Source: Meghimatium bilineatum (Eukaryota; Mollusca; Gastropoda; Stylommatophora; Philomycidae). Taken from it: DNA of 64,000 nt. How positions within the stretch are numbered: the first letter of the stretch is position 1; each line of letters starts with the position of its first letter. The notes beneath the pieces are model-generated. The model was not told the origin of the DNA. It did no database searches and worked only from the letters and a program-made list of their open reading frames with translations. Location of the stretch: contig CM067309.1 in assembly GCA_034231615.1 (NCBI GenBank), positions 38,347,627 through 38,411,626 on the forward strand. Direction: 5' to 3'. Below are positions 44,201 through 52,541 of this stretch, one piece after another. A program made the translations under genes and the position numbers.

Positions 44201-46439
44201 GCTGATATTAAAAACTTTGAACAGAGTAGAACTCTGCAGTTCATTGTCTTTATGTAGATTCATAACAAAACAAAACATAACATTGCTGGGGAAATAAATA
44301 AAACATGTAAAAGTAACTTACCTTGCCGAAAAAATTGTTTCAGAACCTTACTTAGACCTAGACTTGTATGTAATCAACTTAGTTTAGTCTATAATTGTCT
44401 GGTGTTATTTCATAACGAAGCAAACATGTTACCATATCTAATTTGAAAGCAAATGTAATTTCCAAGAATTCCTTATCAGAATCATGAACATAATGATTTT
44501 TACATCACATAGGCTATACATATTGATGCCATTGTAACCCACCGCTTGATTTCAAAATGGACAAATGTCTCCCGATATTTACAATTTTTTTGGTTCAACA
44601 TTAGTCATAGACTATAACCAGGATCGGAAGTTAAATACTTCTGCTAGCTATGACAAGCAGATTCCGGTCACATGACATTAATTTTCATGTTGCTGAATAG
44701 GTTGGCATAGCAATGGTCGCAATTCTGTGACAACAGGTGTAAACACAATTTTTTTTAATGTCGCAGTCTTGCGACTGTAGGCTGCTTAAGGTTAATTCAC
44801 CATTAGGTTAGTTCATCATTCTGAACTAATAATCAACTTACTTTTGACACCCATTACAGAACTAATAATAACTTTAGTTCCTATCATTTCAAAACTAACA
44901 ATCAACTTACTATTTTAGTTCCCATCATTCCAGAACTAACAATCAACTAACTTTAGTTCCCATCATTCTAAAAAACAAATAATCAACTTACTTTTTAGTT
45001 CCCATCGTTTCAGCACCAATTTTTAGTTTCAACTTGATGGATGTTTTCGGAGACATGAGGACGCTTGCTTGTTCCTGTTTGTCTTCTCTCTTATGCTTAT
45101 GTTTTTTATGTTTCTTGTGCCTCTTGGAGGATGGCTCTGCCAACAGATATGATTATACAACATCTAGTAGCCAACTGTACATAAAAAGAATCAAAACAGA
45201 TTGCATAAACAAGCACTAAAATGGGTACCAGATGGCCAAAAAAATAGGAAGAACAAGAGAGCAACTTAACTTTGCAACTGTGATGACAGAACAACCCTCA
45301 AAGCAGGTAAGACTATGGATCTCCTGCTTGCAAGAGAGTACATGCAAGAATTACACACAGTAGTATCATTATCGCTCAAGCTGGAAGGCAGTGGTTTCTG
45401 CCCTATGCACCGTGATGAGAGCTGAAGGAACATAGATAGATAGACAGTAGCCAGTATTAGTACATGTCCATAGGTGCTCAGATCTCTGCTTCAGTAAATC
45501 TCTCAGGGTATAACGGCTGATGGTTCTAAATCTATGTTGGTTCACTGCTCTTTTTGAAATCTTGGTCAGGTGTTCTCTACGGGCCACGTCCATCTTCACT
45601 CCCAATTCACACATTCTCGATACTGACTCGTGCTCTTCATCTCAAAATTCTCTGATCGAGCTTGCTTACTATCACAGGGCTGCGTCATGCCAAGTTCAAA
45701 ACCACACACACACACAAAATTTAAGAAATGATTTCTCACCTATCATGACTTCCCCTCCTGTCGATAATGCTGTAAATGGAAACTTGACGCATGAGTTAGG
45801 GTAAGTAAAGACAGCACGAAAAGGAAGTACCTAATAGTTGCTGTGGCATAATAGATGAAATCTTACCCTCATCCTCGATGGCATGAAACCTACTTTTACC
45901 TTTATTATTGGTCACAGTCAAACACAGATTTTCTTCTTCTTCTTCAGCGTTCATTCTCAAACTCCCGCTGGATCTCCCTTGTAGCAGGACTATGATGCTA
46001 CTAGATTTCCAACATGATGTAGTCCAGAGAATGGAAATGCGTTGTGTCGCCGTTTTATTTGCGCCAATGGCCCGACACATCCATCTTCAGAGGAAACACA
46101 TCTAATACTGTATTTCTGACACACATCATGGTATGCAAATGGACATATGCAAAAATTATAAATTATCCCAAAGACTGCCACTGTTTGTAGGACATAGCAA
46201 TCAGACATACTGTTTGCCTCTAGCAATTTTCTAGGCAATATGTATGTTCAATATGTTTTCACTAATTTCTTAACAGTACAGGTACCCAATTTCTTTGGTG
46301 TTTTGACCATCCATGACATATTCTCTACATCTCAGCCAAAGAACCAGATAAATGAGACTAATAATTCACAAAATCTGTGGTGCCTAAAACCTATGATTAA
46401 TTTGTGCTAACCTCCAGGGCTCTCCTCAGTCAACTCCAT
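32120..46439 (-). CDS. INO80B: INO80 complex subunit B gene (11 exons joined)
   Basis: Subunit B of the nuclear INO80 ATP-dependent chromatin remodeller. Exons, 5' to 3' on the minus strand: 46439-46412 (tentative), 45899-45867 (tentative), 45769-45740 (tentative), 45136-44992, 42069-42041, 41242-41103, 40085-40034, 37881-37781, 36643-36584, 35348-35233, 32276-32120. Every junction is GT-AG and phases agree throughout; the total is 891 nt, 296 residues plus stop. Order of regions: acidic N-terminus, a Lys/His-rich stretch (KRHKKHKKHKHK), a KLKLKIG motif, the conserved RWLDALEKG and LLTARQ block, a basic helix (KKRRQEKAKRRRQQASEK), then a C-terminal HIT zinc finger with paired cysteines. This order matches vertebrate INO80B, which is somewhat longer (about 356 residues, from memory). 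The introns are rich in minisatellites, SINEs and LINE fragments. The gene identity is secure; the first three exons and the start codon are inference. Confidence 0.9.
32540..32820. repeat. 33/36-bp minisatellite, about 8 copies
   Basis: Core AGAGAATTAACAGAAGAAAG, some copies with an extra ACTG. Confidence 0.93.
32855..33110 (-). mobile_element. SINE-like family B
   Basis: A minus-strand copy; the GTCACAGGAGGTGATTAAGG end is clear and the head is diverged. Confidence 0.55.
33184..33345 (-). mobile_element. SINE-like family A, full copy
   Basis: All landmarks are present on the minus strand, ending in GAGTTTGAGAATG. Confidence 0.68.
33520..34830. other. GC-richer block of unknown origin, with ~115-bp repeats
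   Basis: GC is clearly above its surroundings. Three diverged copies of a ~115-bp unit containing CCCATCGGGTACTGAACCCT (33885, 34100, 34205) lie in it. No convincing protein was read in any frame. It lies within an INO80B intron and is bounded on the left by a family A head fragment and on the right by an RTE tail. Confidence 0.6.
34835..34890 (+). mobile_element. RTE-like LINE extreme 3' end
   Basis: GAAATGTCCAATATGGTAAC through CGGGTTATGGG matches the closing codons of the element at 22787-23300. Confidence 0.55.
34914..35062 (+). mobile_element. SINE-like family A, full copy
   Basis: Inserted just past the RTE tail at 34890; hairpin core TAGCAGGACAATGGTCCAA. Confidence 0.68.
35233..35348 (-). 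CDS. INO80B: INO80B exon before the HIT finger
   Basis: 116 nt, reading ARGGKRSNTPKITYRNGL then INLPPDVAFPLT. It is equivalent to the basic Arg/Gly stretch, the (V/I)xY strand and the xLxxPxxVxxP motif that precede the HIT zinc finger in INO80B. Acceptor CTATAG, donor GTAAGTTT, phase 0 in and two bases out, which makes the threonine codon shared with the last exon. Confidence 0.88.
35765..35985. repeat. 28-bp minisatellite, 8 copies
   Basis: Core AATCTAACCAAACTCCATCT; in an INO80B intron. Confidence 0.94.
36000..36400 (-). mobile_element. LINE 3' end, 36-kb family, open frame
   Basis: A 115-codon open frame reads CLRRILRVSLRDRIRND, QQIKWFSHASRLP and ARGRPCKRWITEI, the standard order of motifs after RT. 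It is the best copy of a family also found at 13960, 27080 and 40575. It lies inside an INO80B intron. Confidence 0.7.
36470..36550 (-). mobile_element. SINE-like family B, 5' end
   Basis: The minus-strand head up to CTGTAAACTATGACAC. It stops at the start of an INO80B intron's 5' side, 35 bases from the exon at 36584. Confidence 0.55.
36584..36643 (-). CDS. INO80B: INO80B 60-nt exon
   Basis: Twenty codons, NQTVHKLLKKQ then DSKNKRAAK, phase 0 on both sides, acceptor TCCCACAG and donor GTAAGAA. The NQT..(K/R)L motif directly after the basic helix is conserved in the family (NQTIERL in vertebrates). Confidence 0.85.
36748..36895. repeat. 35-bp minisatellite, 4 copies
   Basis: Core CACATTCACAAATCATCCTT; begins about 105 bases upstream of the 36584-36643 exon's acceptor. 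Confidence 0.93.
37050..37132. repeat. 30-bp repeat, 3 copies
   Basis: Core TGTTTCACACAGTTTTCCCA. Confidence 0.9.
37230..37685. repeat. 48/50-bp minisatellite, about 9 copies
   Basis: Core CTGACCACAGACATGAAATA; unit length toggles with a CA step. Confidence 0.94.
37781..37881 (-). CDS. INO80B: INO80B exon with basic helix
   Basis: 101 nt, reading YKTVELTDEQ and KKRRQEKAKRRRQQASEK, ending IENDK. It corresponds to the LTEEM..KREERARKRRLQA helix of vertebrate INO80B and is probably coiled coil or nucleic-acid contacting. Acceptor CACCGTCAG, donor GTAAGG, exit in phase 0. The 48/50-bp array at 37230-37680 begins about 100 bases downstream of its donor. Confidence 0.88.
37925..38330 (+). mobile_element. 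SINE-like family B split by a hAT-like MITE
   Basis: The two halves (37925-38071 and 38249-38330) join at GACCCTATATG-like sequence of the family; the interruption is the MITE at 38072-38240. Confidence 0.65.
38072..38240. mobile_element. hAT-like MITE with 8-bp target duplication
   Basis: The ends CAGGGCTATTCAA and TTGAATACCCCTG are inverted repeats (12 of 13 bases). The flanks CTCTATAG (38064-38071) and CTCTATAT (38241-38248) form an 8-bp duplication with one mismatch, as hAT elements make. The internal GGGGGCC and CGCGGGCC blocks near each end are typical of hAT-derived MITEs. It interrupts a SINE-like copy. Confidence 0.8.
38455..38720 (+). mobile_element. SINE-like family B, full copy
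   Basis: Landmarks in order, tail TGTTGTTATTCTTTGCTCCC and CTAGGCACAAC. Confidence 0.62.
38858..39003 (+). mobile_element. SINE-like family A, diverged
   Basis: Head TTCATTCTCAAACTCCCACC, degraded core, end CAGACTTCGG. Confidence 0.6.
39352..39500. repeat. ~30-bp minisatellite with nested 18-bp step
   Basis: Core ATCATATAAGGAATGGAACA. Confidence 0.92.
39590..39920 (-). mobile_element. LINE C-terminal fragment (EHIWECPQC motif)
   Basis: The minus strand reads RWLTERQAEHIWECPQCCD. Related EHLW motifs occur at 42955-43312 and 45395-45650, so three copies of one family lie in the INO80B introns. Confidence 0.45.
40034..40085 (-). CDS. INO80B: INO80B 52-nt exon
   Basis: It reads KALLHGSQQDELMQLPS between CACTGACAG and GTAAGG. 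Vertebrate INO80B has a similar short stretch after LLTARQ (ALL, then M.LP). Phase 0 in, one base out, which supplies the G of the next glycine codon. A 31-bp array (40150-40570) sits close upstream of its acceptor. Confidence 0.85.
40165..40570. repeat. 31-bp minisatellite, 13 copies
   Basis: Core ATTACTGCCAAACTCAAATG; the right part is a sub-family (TATAGAATAAAACATT). Confidence 0.94.
40575..40960 (-). mobile_element. LINE 3' fragment, 36-kb family
   Basis: A degenerate copy of 36000-36400 with shared landmarks near 40690-40830; frameshifted. Confidence 0.55.
41103..41242 (-). CDS. INO80B: INO80B exon with RWLDALEKG and LLTARQ block
   Basis: 140 nt, reading KAVKKAGSENDDTSDE and then ERWLDALEKGNLNSYGE, ending DPALLTARQ. 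This is the most conserved central block of INO80B (PAPA-1-like region) and is the single best piece of homology for the gene. The acceptor is a strong TTTTTGTTTCAG and the donor GTAGGAA. It leaves in phase 0. An array of 35-bp units starts about 20 bases upstream of the acceptor. Confidence 0.93.
41265..41555. repeat. 35-bp minisatellite, 8 copies
   Basis: Core TCTAGCAGGCAATAACAGGT; starts about 20 bases from the acceptor of the INO80B core exon. Confidence 0.94.
41640..41705 (-). mobile_element. tRNA-derived SINE family S, 3' part
   Basis: Only the last 65 bases of the family (AGAGGACTGACGTTCACTG and so on). Confidence 0.5.
41835..41960. repeat. ~48-bp degenerate repeat, 3 copies
   Basis: Core GGCATAAAATGAGAATTGGG. 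Confidence 0.75.
42041..42069 (-). CDS. INO80B: INO80B 29-nt micro-exon
   Basis: It reads EASGSGTPE between AG and GTAGGC. Entering phase completes the AAG left by the upstream exon, and leaving phase supplies the G of the glycine codon that opens the downstream exon, so that GTKK-EASGSGTPE-GKAVKK is continuous. A Ser/Gly-rich linker at this position, between the LKLKI motif and the RWLDALEKG block, is as expected for the family. A competing 29-nt candidate near 44.3 kb was rejected because its exit gives no better join. Confidence 0.7.
42185..42450 (-). mobile_element. tRNA-derived SINE, family S
   Basis: Full-length on the minus strand with A box TAGTGGTTAAGGC and a decayed B box. Confidence 0.68.
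42732..42945. repeat. 34-bp minisatellite, 6 copies
   Basis: Core GACAGCTTGGCAACATTGTA; the ORFs through it are artefacts. Confidence 0.94.
42955..43312 (-). mobile_element. LINE RNase H/C-terminal fragment
   Basis: It reads GVIGNGRADSLVSSVMI (RNase H GNERAD.L motif with E changed to G) and further on WRAEHLWEYAMIL. Open for 81 codons, then a stop. Confidence 0.5.
43315..43570 (+). mobile_element. SINE-like family B, full copy
   Basis: The best copy by eye, with ATGACCTCCTTAGTCGCC and ACGACATGCGTG. Confidence 0.66.
43570..44820. other. INO80B intron, mostly unassigned
   Basis: Contains one 38-bp array (44085-44180) and nothing else recognised. Confidence 0.4.
44085..44180. repeat. 38-bp minisatellite, 3 copies
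   Basis: Core ACTGACCCAAGCTATTGGGG. Confidence 0.9.
44820..45010. repeat. ~45-bp degenerate array spanning an INO80B donor
   Basis: Four to five copies of AATCAACTTACTTTTTAGTT followed by CCCATCATT.CAG. The rightmost copy is the real exon end and donor. Confidence 0.85.
44992..45136 (-). CDS. INO80B: INO80B exon with Lys/His-rich tract and KLKLKIG motif
   Basis: 145 nt, reading PSSKRHKKHKKHKHKRED and then SIKLKLKIGAETMGTK. Both the KKHKKHK-type tract and the following LKLKI...GTK motif are characteristic of INO80B from vertebrates to invertebrates. The acceptor is GTTGGCAG and the donor is GTAAGT. The exon enters needing two bases to finish a codon and leaves after two bases of the next. 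The donor is part of a short tandem repeat that continues to about 44820 (see findings). Confidence 0.88.
45395..45650 (-). mobile_element. LINE C-terminal fragment (SEHLWTC motif)
   Basis: It reads LLKQRSEHLWTCTNTGYC near 45500, with the upstream part reading ISKRAVNQHRFRTIS. Same family as 39590 and 42955. Confidence 0.4.
45740..45769 (-). CDS. INO80B: INO80B candidate 30-nt micro-exon
   Basis: It reads LSTGGEVMI, flanked by TTTACAG and GTGAGA, and is 30 nt long with the same phase in and out as the 33-nt candidate to its right. It joins cleanly to the Lys/His-rich exon, restoring a GAG codon. It is supported by splice sites and phase only. Confidence 0.4.
45867..45899 (-). CDS. INO80B: INO80B candidate 33-nt micro-exon
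   Basis: It reads KSRFHAIEDE between an AG acceptor and a strong GTAAG donor, is 33 nt long (phase 1 in, phase 1 out) and so can be included or skipped without shifting the frame. The acceptor has only a moderate pyrimidine tract, and a SINE lies immediately upstream. No homology independently confirms it. Confidence 0.35.
45938..46091 (+). mobile_element. SINE-like family A, full copy
   Basis: A near-consensus copy preceded by a (TTC)n run, beside the candidate INO80B micro-exon at 45867. Confidence 0.7.
46412..46439 (-). CDS. INO80B: INO80B exon 1, candidate start exon
   Basis: The ATG at 46439 opens MELTEESPG, then a GT donor follows at 46411-46410 with one base of the next codon. Only one of the three frames is open, and that frame gives the phase needed by the next accepted exon. 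The frame is also open further upstream (to about 46500), including QDSLDLSEHPT; an AG at 46474-46473 could be an acceptor, in which case the true start lies further right. The acidic composition suits an INO80B N-terminus, but there is no strong homology here. Confidence 0.4.
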
Positions 46440-46707
46440 AGTTGGATGCTCAGAGAGGTCCAAACTGTCTTGCTGTCTCCAACAATATGAGAATGCGCTT
46501 GTTAATTGCTGTTCTTTTGTCAAGGTTGACTAAGAGCTGTTAAAATCAAATAACTGTTGAAAGTGCAGTTACTTTTACAAGTAAAAATATCAAATTGTTA
46601 AAATCAAATAACTGTTAAAAGTGCAATTACTTTCACATGTACAAACATCAAATTTGGACCGTGCTAGCAGTTTAATTAATGTGGTATTTTTATGTGTGGC
46701 CTATTTT

Positions 46708-46855
46708 GTTTGTTCTCAAACTCCCACTGGATTTCTCTTGCAACAGGACAATGTTTCCACTAGATTTTCAGCAGATTGTAGTCCAGGGAACAGAAAAGCA
46801 TTGTTATCATTTCCTTTACACCAAATCTCCGACACATCTGACTTCAGCATGATAA
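46708..46855 (+). mobile_element. SINE-like family A, diverged
   Basis: The head is intact (GTTCTCAAACTCCCACTGGA), the second half diverged. Confidence 0.58.
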
Positions 46856-46881
46856 CTACTGTAATATGTTTAGTGCTTTAC

Positions 46882-46984
46882 CACTTCCACTGGTGGACGT
46901 CTGTAGCCAAGCGCTAGTAGACCAGCCGTGTTACCACTTCCACTGGTGAACGTCTGTAGCCAAGCGCTAGTAGACCAGCCGTGC
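46882..46984. repeat. 53-bp direct duplication
   Basis: Core CGTCTGTAGCCAAGCGCTAG, one mismatch between copies. Confidence 0.9.
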
Positions 46985-47215
46985 GTGAGAATATTGTACA
47001 TATTGTACAAGGTTTCCATATTGTACACTGGACACCAACCTGAAAGTTCACAATCAAGCATGCTTGCCCTTGTCACTGCTGTAGGTGTCGCTGCTGACAT
47101 AGCCACAGGCGCCCATGGTATTAAAAGTGGGTTTATGCATGTTACATCATACATCCCTTTGTGGGCAAAAAAACCTTACATGTGTTAATAATTATCTACA
47201 TTATACATTCCTTTG

Positions 47216-47235
47216 TGGGGGGGGGGGGGGGGGGG
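47216..47235. repeat. Poly(G) tract
   Basis: Some 19-20 G in a row; similar tracts at about 9826, 22204 and 56789, and poly(C) at 588 and 31290. Confidence 0.95.
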
Positions 47236-47289
47236 AAGAAAACATTACATATGTTAATAATTATCTACATTCTGATCTTTTATTGATAT

Positions 47290-47420
47290 TTTCCACAATA
47301 GAACTCCATATTTTCCACAATAGATCTCCACATTTTCCACAATAGATTGCACTTTCCACAATAGATCTCCACATTTTCCACAAAAGATCTCCACATTTTC
47401 CACAATAGATCAGATATTCC
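47290..47420. repeat. 22-bp minisatellite, about 6 copies
   Basis: Core TTTTCCACAATAGATCTCCA. Confidence 0.9.
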
Positions 47421-47554
47421 AAAATTGTATACTAAGCATCTGCAAGTAATCTAACACTAATGATGATACCTTTTTGTGTCTTTTCAGATGATATCTTTTC
47501 AGACGATCGGTCACTTAGTATAAGTAAAGTAAAACAATAGTATATATTAAAATG

Positions 47555-47760
47555 CTGTAGGTGTGTGAGATATTAGCAATCTCGCGTTTCAGTGGCTATG
47601 CTATATGAGGGTGGTAGCCATCTCTTCTCCATCACAGTCTTTACCTCCAAGATTAATCAGGTATCCAATTAAGGCTGGGTCAACCTGGGAGGCATTGTGA
47701 TCTGAAAAATATTTCTGCCTCACCTGGGGAATTAACTCAGTATTTCCTCAGTATATCAGC
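47555..47760 (-). mobile_element. tRNA-derived SINE, family T, body
   Basis: Matches the body of 20225-20470; the tRNA head is decayed. Confidence 0.62.
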
Positions 47761-48825
47761 CATTACAAAACAAAATGGCTTCCCAATGTTGGCATTACAT
47801 TCTGTCAAAAGCTACCGATATCGATTTTTAAGATTTTTTTCGTTCGGTATCGGGTTTTCCATATTGGGCGATTGAAGACGCCTTCCGAAATCATGGCATG
47901 ACACAATTCTGGCGGAATGCACCGCCCAGTTTGTACACAAAGCGTGCCTAAGATTAATACACATTTGATTTATTTTCATTATAATTATGTAAACTAGCCG
48001 CCATTTTAAATATCAACTAGCTCTGTGTCTATCTGAAAATTCCAGAAATGTGATCAACATAAGTCATTAACATAAGCATCTTGTCTTCATGAACACAAAA
48101 ATGTATAGATTGTGATTGTGTGCTGTATTATTGAAAACAACTAAGTTAATTCAGAAATTATCAGCTATGCTACATTTTGTGATCACAAGTTTAATTTATA
48201 AATTAGTTTAATATGTTTTCATGTAGGCCCTAGCCCGAAAACTAAATTATTCCGATGTTTTGTTAAATTCGAAAAAAAACTGCTAACTTTTTTCAGGAAT
48301 GGCGTGCAGGCTTGGTTGAAGTATCGTTGCATTGCAATTTTCAAGGACTATCTTAACTGTCTATAGTCATAGTATAGTATTTTTAATGATGAAGCACTAT
48401 TTTGAAAATTGTGTTCCACTTTCAGAACCGACCTGACTAGACTAGTCATGTACTTGTCGACTACTTAGCCAAAGTTTAAACAAACGAGCTATCCAGGCAG
48501 GAGTATTAATCGCAAATCATTTTCATATTAAAATATGCTTCCCATAAAGTTAATTAATAAATAAAACCTATACCTATTTTCACTTAATCGCTAAATGTTC
48601 ATTTCTTATCTAATAATAATTAATTGTGTTTTGCGCATTTATGAGATTCGCAAATCTTACCTTGATTCAGTGTTGTTTCCAAATCTGTTAAATAACATGC
48701 ATGAGCAATGAGATTAATCTCCCTTGGTTTAAAGATAAGTAAAAAGTTTATTCATTTTTTCTGTATCTGAAACAATTCAAATATCTGATACAATTTACGA
48801 AATAAAATGGCTTAAATATCTTACA
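47760..48825. other. Unassigned, repeat-poor
   Basis: No gene seen. A 24-nt minus-strand segment at about 48659-48682 has good AG and GTAAGA ends (DLETTLNQ) and may be a 5' exon of INO80B, but no phase evidence ties it in. Confidence 0.3.
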
Positions 48826-48975
48826 GGATTGCCTTTAGTGTACTAGGGTTTTCCATATGTACTCAGTCCCACTTAACGAAGCGATATACCGTCAGCCTAG
48901 ATTGCCATTCATAGCATGTAACTGAGTAACTTCAATCGATAATTTTCATGGGATCTCAAGAAAAAATATTTTGTA
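48825..48975 (-). mobile_element. tRNA-derived SINE family S, 3' part
   Basis: The body, without the tRNA head, on the minus strand. Confidence 0.58.
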
Positions 48976-49004
48976 GTTGTGTTTGTTGTTGTGTTGATCG
49001 TCCA

Positions 49005-49475
49005 TCACAAGTGATGGTGCCAATTTGTTATATCCACTTTTGAAAATTCAATTTTAGTTGTGTCCTTGATTATGAGTTCGTAGATGGCTAATGAGCCCTA
49101 TTCGAGCTGTAAATGTCCTTGGACAGTTTGGACACGGAATGACGACTGTAGACGGATCTTGGTCTATCCGTGACTTCCTAGCTGCTCTCCGCTGTTGAGC
49201 TGCTGCTTTTCTTTTCACAAGATGATGCTTTTTTATATTTTAAAACGCCATGTAGATCTATTTTGTGCAAGTTCTTCCCATGTATCGTGGTCTATTTCAA
49301 AGGCTTTCATTGAGTTCTTTAACGAGTCCTTGTAGCGCTTCCTTTGGCCACCTTGAGATCGTATACCCTTCTCTAGCTCACCATAGAGAATTATCTTTGG
49401 CAGAGGATGGTCTGGCATACGCACCAAATGACCTGCCCAACGAATCTGTGTATTTTGTAGTAAATAATACGTCAT
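49005..49475 (-). mobile_element. LINE 3' end, zinc-finger-tailed family, second copy
   Basis: It reads IRWAGHLVRMPDHPLPKI then GGQRKRYKDSLKNSMKAF, nearly the same as 29650-30130, with frame loss before the finger. Confidence 0.7.
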
Positions 49476-49797
49476 TAGCCAAGCCCTAATATTCCAAACT
49501 GCGACCTCTCAAACTTAAGGCAAAGTGCGCGCCACATTATATTGATAGCTATTTTATAATACATGGAGATGAACAGTGAAGAAAAGGATTACAGTGTAAA
49601 ATGTAATAAGGAGTAGTCTAATAAATAAGATAATGCGCACTATGAGTAAGTGTGAATGCTCTACCAGGCCGTACATACGACTCTGACAGGAGGGAGTTGA
49701 GAAGAAGGGAGGAGGTAAAGTGTGTGGAGAGGGGGCTGGGAATAGTATGTGTGGGTTGAGCAAGAAGGAGACTGTCCATGTTCGCATATCAGAGCTA

Positions 49798-49990
49798 TAG
49801 CACGTTTCACTAGCATTGTCCAACTTCATAATGTGCTATAACACGTTTCACTAGCATTGTCCAACTTCACAATGTGCTACAACACGTTTCACTAGCATTG
49901 TCCAACTTCACAATGTGCTACAGCACGTTTCACTAGCATTGCCGAACTTCACAATGTGCTATAGCACGTTTCACTAGCTTTTCCCAACTT
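49798..49990. repeat. 41-bp minisatellite, 5 copies
   Basis: Core ACGTTTCACTAGCATTGTCC. Confidence 0.93.
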
Positions 49991-50711
49991 CAAAATGATT
50001 TATCTCAGCAAAAATATAACGCATAGTGGCCTATAATTACTATTTGGTGTGTTTATTTTAAATTGAATAGACCCTATGAATTAAATTTTTAATTAAAATG
50101 CAGTCATTGGTTTTAATGTTCGTTTATATGCAACATAGATAAAAAGTCTACTTGTTAACATTCGTCTCACACACACATTTTGAGATGTTTCACCATCAAC
50201 TATGAGACTTCATTTACACAGGGTTGGTGTATCATACAATTCACATGATTTAAGTGTGAATTTGCTATATTGAACACAAGACAGACGATGTTTAAGGTTG
50301 TTTCCGGTGTCACGCTCAAATTCTCAGTCAGAAGTTTTTCAAAAAAAGTGTGTAGTTGGTAGGAAAAATGACTGACACATCCGATTCCGGCATCAGTAAT
50401 TAATACATTCATTGTTTTTAACCATTTCCACTCAATGGTAGACACATGTAACCATGTTGGAAGTATAGTCTGCCGGCCGAGAACTGGTTCTTGTAACTAC
50501 CCGCTGGTCACCACGCTTAAAGCTAATCGCAGTCATGGAAGCTTGACCTTTTTGCCGCTGTACAGACGTCCACGTTAGAGTAATCTGTGACCAGACATTA
50601 TCTTAATATTTGTGCTTGGACTTGCGGATGTTAGGGGTAATGAGCAATCTAACAAGCTGGACTGCAGTATTCAAAGATACTTCACTGGGATATCCATAGA
50701 ACATCTAACCG

Positions 50712-50860
50712 CCGAAGACAGATGTGTCTGGCGATTGGCGCAAATAAAACGGTGACACAATGCATTCCAGTCTCAGGACTACATCCTGCTGGAGATCTAG
50801 TAGTCCTGCTACAAGAGAATCAAGCGGGAGTTTGAGAATGAACGCTGAAGAAGAAGAACA
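50712..50860 (-). mobile_element. SINE-like family A, full copy
   Basis: Complete on the minus strand, followed by the 50.99-kb array. Confidence 0.66.
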
Positions 50861-50989
50861 TCTGACAGATCATCCTACAGAATAACAGAACATCCACAAG
50901 AGTATCCAAAAGAACAACCTACAGTACATCCAACAAAACATGTGATAGAAAAATAGTACAAACAACAAAATCTGACAGAACAAGCTATA

Positions 50990-51665
50990 TTGCATCCAAC
51001 AGACAACAAGCATTACATCTGACAGAACAACCAGCAACAGAACCAACAGACAACCAGCATTACATCTGACAGAACAACTAATATTGCATCCAACAGACAA
51101 CCAGCATTACATCTGACAGAACAACCAATAGACAACCAGCATTACATCTGGCAGAACAACCAATAGACAACCAGCATTACATCTGGCAGAACAACCAGCA
51201 ACACAACCAACAGACAACCAGCATTACATCTGACAGAACAACCAATAGACAACCAGCATTACATCTGGCAGAACAACCAGCAACACAACCAACAGACAAC
51301 CAGCATTACATCTGACAGAACAACTAATATTGCATCCAACAGACAACCAGCATTACATCTGACAGAACAACCAATAGACAACCAGCATTACATCTGGCAG
51401 AACAACCAGCAACACAGACAACCAGCATTACATCTGACAGAACAACTAATATTGCATCCAACAGACAACCAGCATTACATCTGACAGAACAACCAATAGA
51501 CAACCAGCATTACATCTGACAGAACAACCAATAGACAACCAGCATTACATCTGACAGAACAACCAATAGACAACCAGAATTACATCTGACAGAAAAATTA
51601 ATATAGCATCCAACAGTTGCATCTGACAGAACAATGAACATTACATCTGACAGAACAACAGATAT
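50990..51665. repeat. Complex array of 35-bp and related units
   Basis: Core CAACCAGCATTACATCTGAC, combined with AGAACAACCAATAG, AACTAATATTGCATCC and CAACACAACCAA modules in a higher-order order. Confidence 0.93.
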
Positions 51666-51944
51666 TACATTTGACAGAACATGCAACAGAAAATCTGACA
51701 CAAATTTGCTGAAAAAGAAGAAAAAACACATTTCTATTATCATATTAAACATATTTATTTACAAACACAATCGGTATAAACAATTAAGCAAAATATATCA
51801 TGAATTCATCAGTATTGACAATCACTGAACAATAATCTCTTTCTCTTCACTTTAACCCTTGAACTATTCAATACAATTGATCTGTCATTTAGGCAATTTG
51901 AAACATTTTGACTAGCCTAACTTCCCTTTCTTCAGCATTCATTC

Positions 51945-52541
51945 TTAACCTTCACCGAGCCGATATGATATCCAGCAGCCGAAAAACAAAATGGCCGTGC
52001 GCGATGATGGTGGGCCGTCCCACCCAGCGAGATTATCGTGAGATTTACACGTACCACAGTCCGTACACATAGCTGGGGACATGCGCAATCGAAGCCGGTA
52101 CATCCCCCACTTCCGACATGATCGTTTTTGAGAATGGCTGGCTATTCGTAAAAGTTTAAGAGCAATTAATCTGACCACATCTGTACACCGGTACGATGCC
52201 ATGATGATGGATCGGTTTTACAGACCTTTATTTCATCGTATTTCGAATAAAATAACATTGAATCGTGGATTGAATCATGGATTATTAGGTTATTTAGTTT
52301 CACAGCAGTGAATATACAGAATGCCGTGCTGGTTTGGGGACTTGTACGTTTGATATCGAATATTTTGAAGTGGCAGAAAAAATAACTCTAGGCCTAAGCT
52401 CAAAGAACGATTTTACTGCAAATCTACATGTTTTATACAGTTCCCCCGGCTATATTTTGATAATTTCGCAGTGAAAGAACATAAATACAACAGATTTACG
52501 TGATTTAGTTGACAGTGTTGCCAAGGAATTCGATATGTAAG
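51945..52541. promoter_or_regulatory. CpG-richer promoter-like patch, possibly divergent
   Basis: This 0.6-kb patch has more CpG and GC than its surroundings and no repeats that I recognise. On the plus strand it ends in a good donor (GTAAGTTA at about 52541), suggesting a transcribed first exon; on the minus strand a GTACGTGT donor lies near 52046. An ORF on the minus strand (52202-51945) and a 35-codon ORF on the plus strand (52201-52308) are present but resemble nothing known to me. It could be the distal 5' end of INO80B or an unrelated transcript. Confidence 0.3.

Noticed and set aside
44311-44339. Alternative 29-nt INO80B exon (KVLKQFFRQ)
   Set aside because: Splice ends and phases would fit the upstream exon, but the acceptor lacks a pyrimidine tract, and the 42041-42069 exon gives a better and complete join on both sides.
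51945-52202. 85-codon minus-strand ORF as a gene
   Set aside because: No homology, and a mid-ORF donor and CpG-rich context look more like a promoter or 5' exon.
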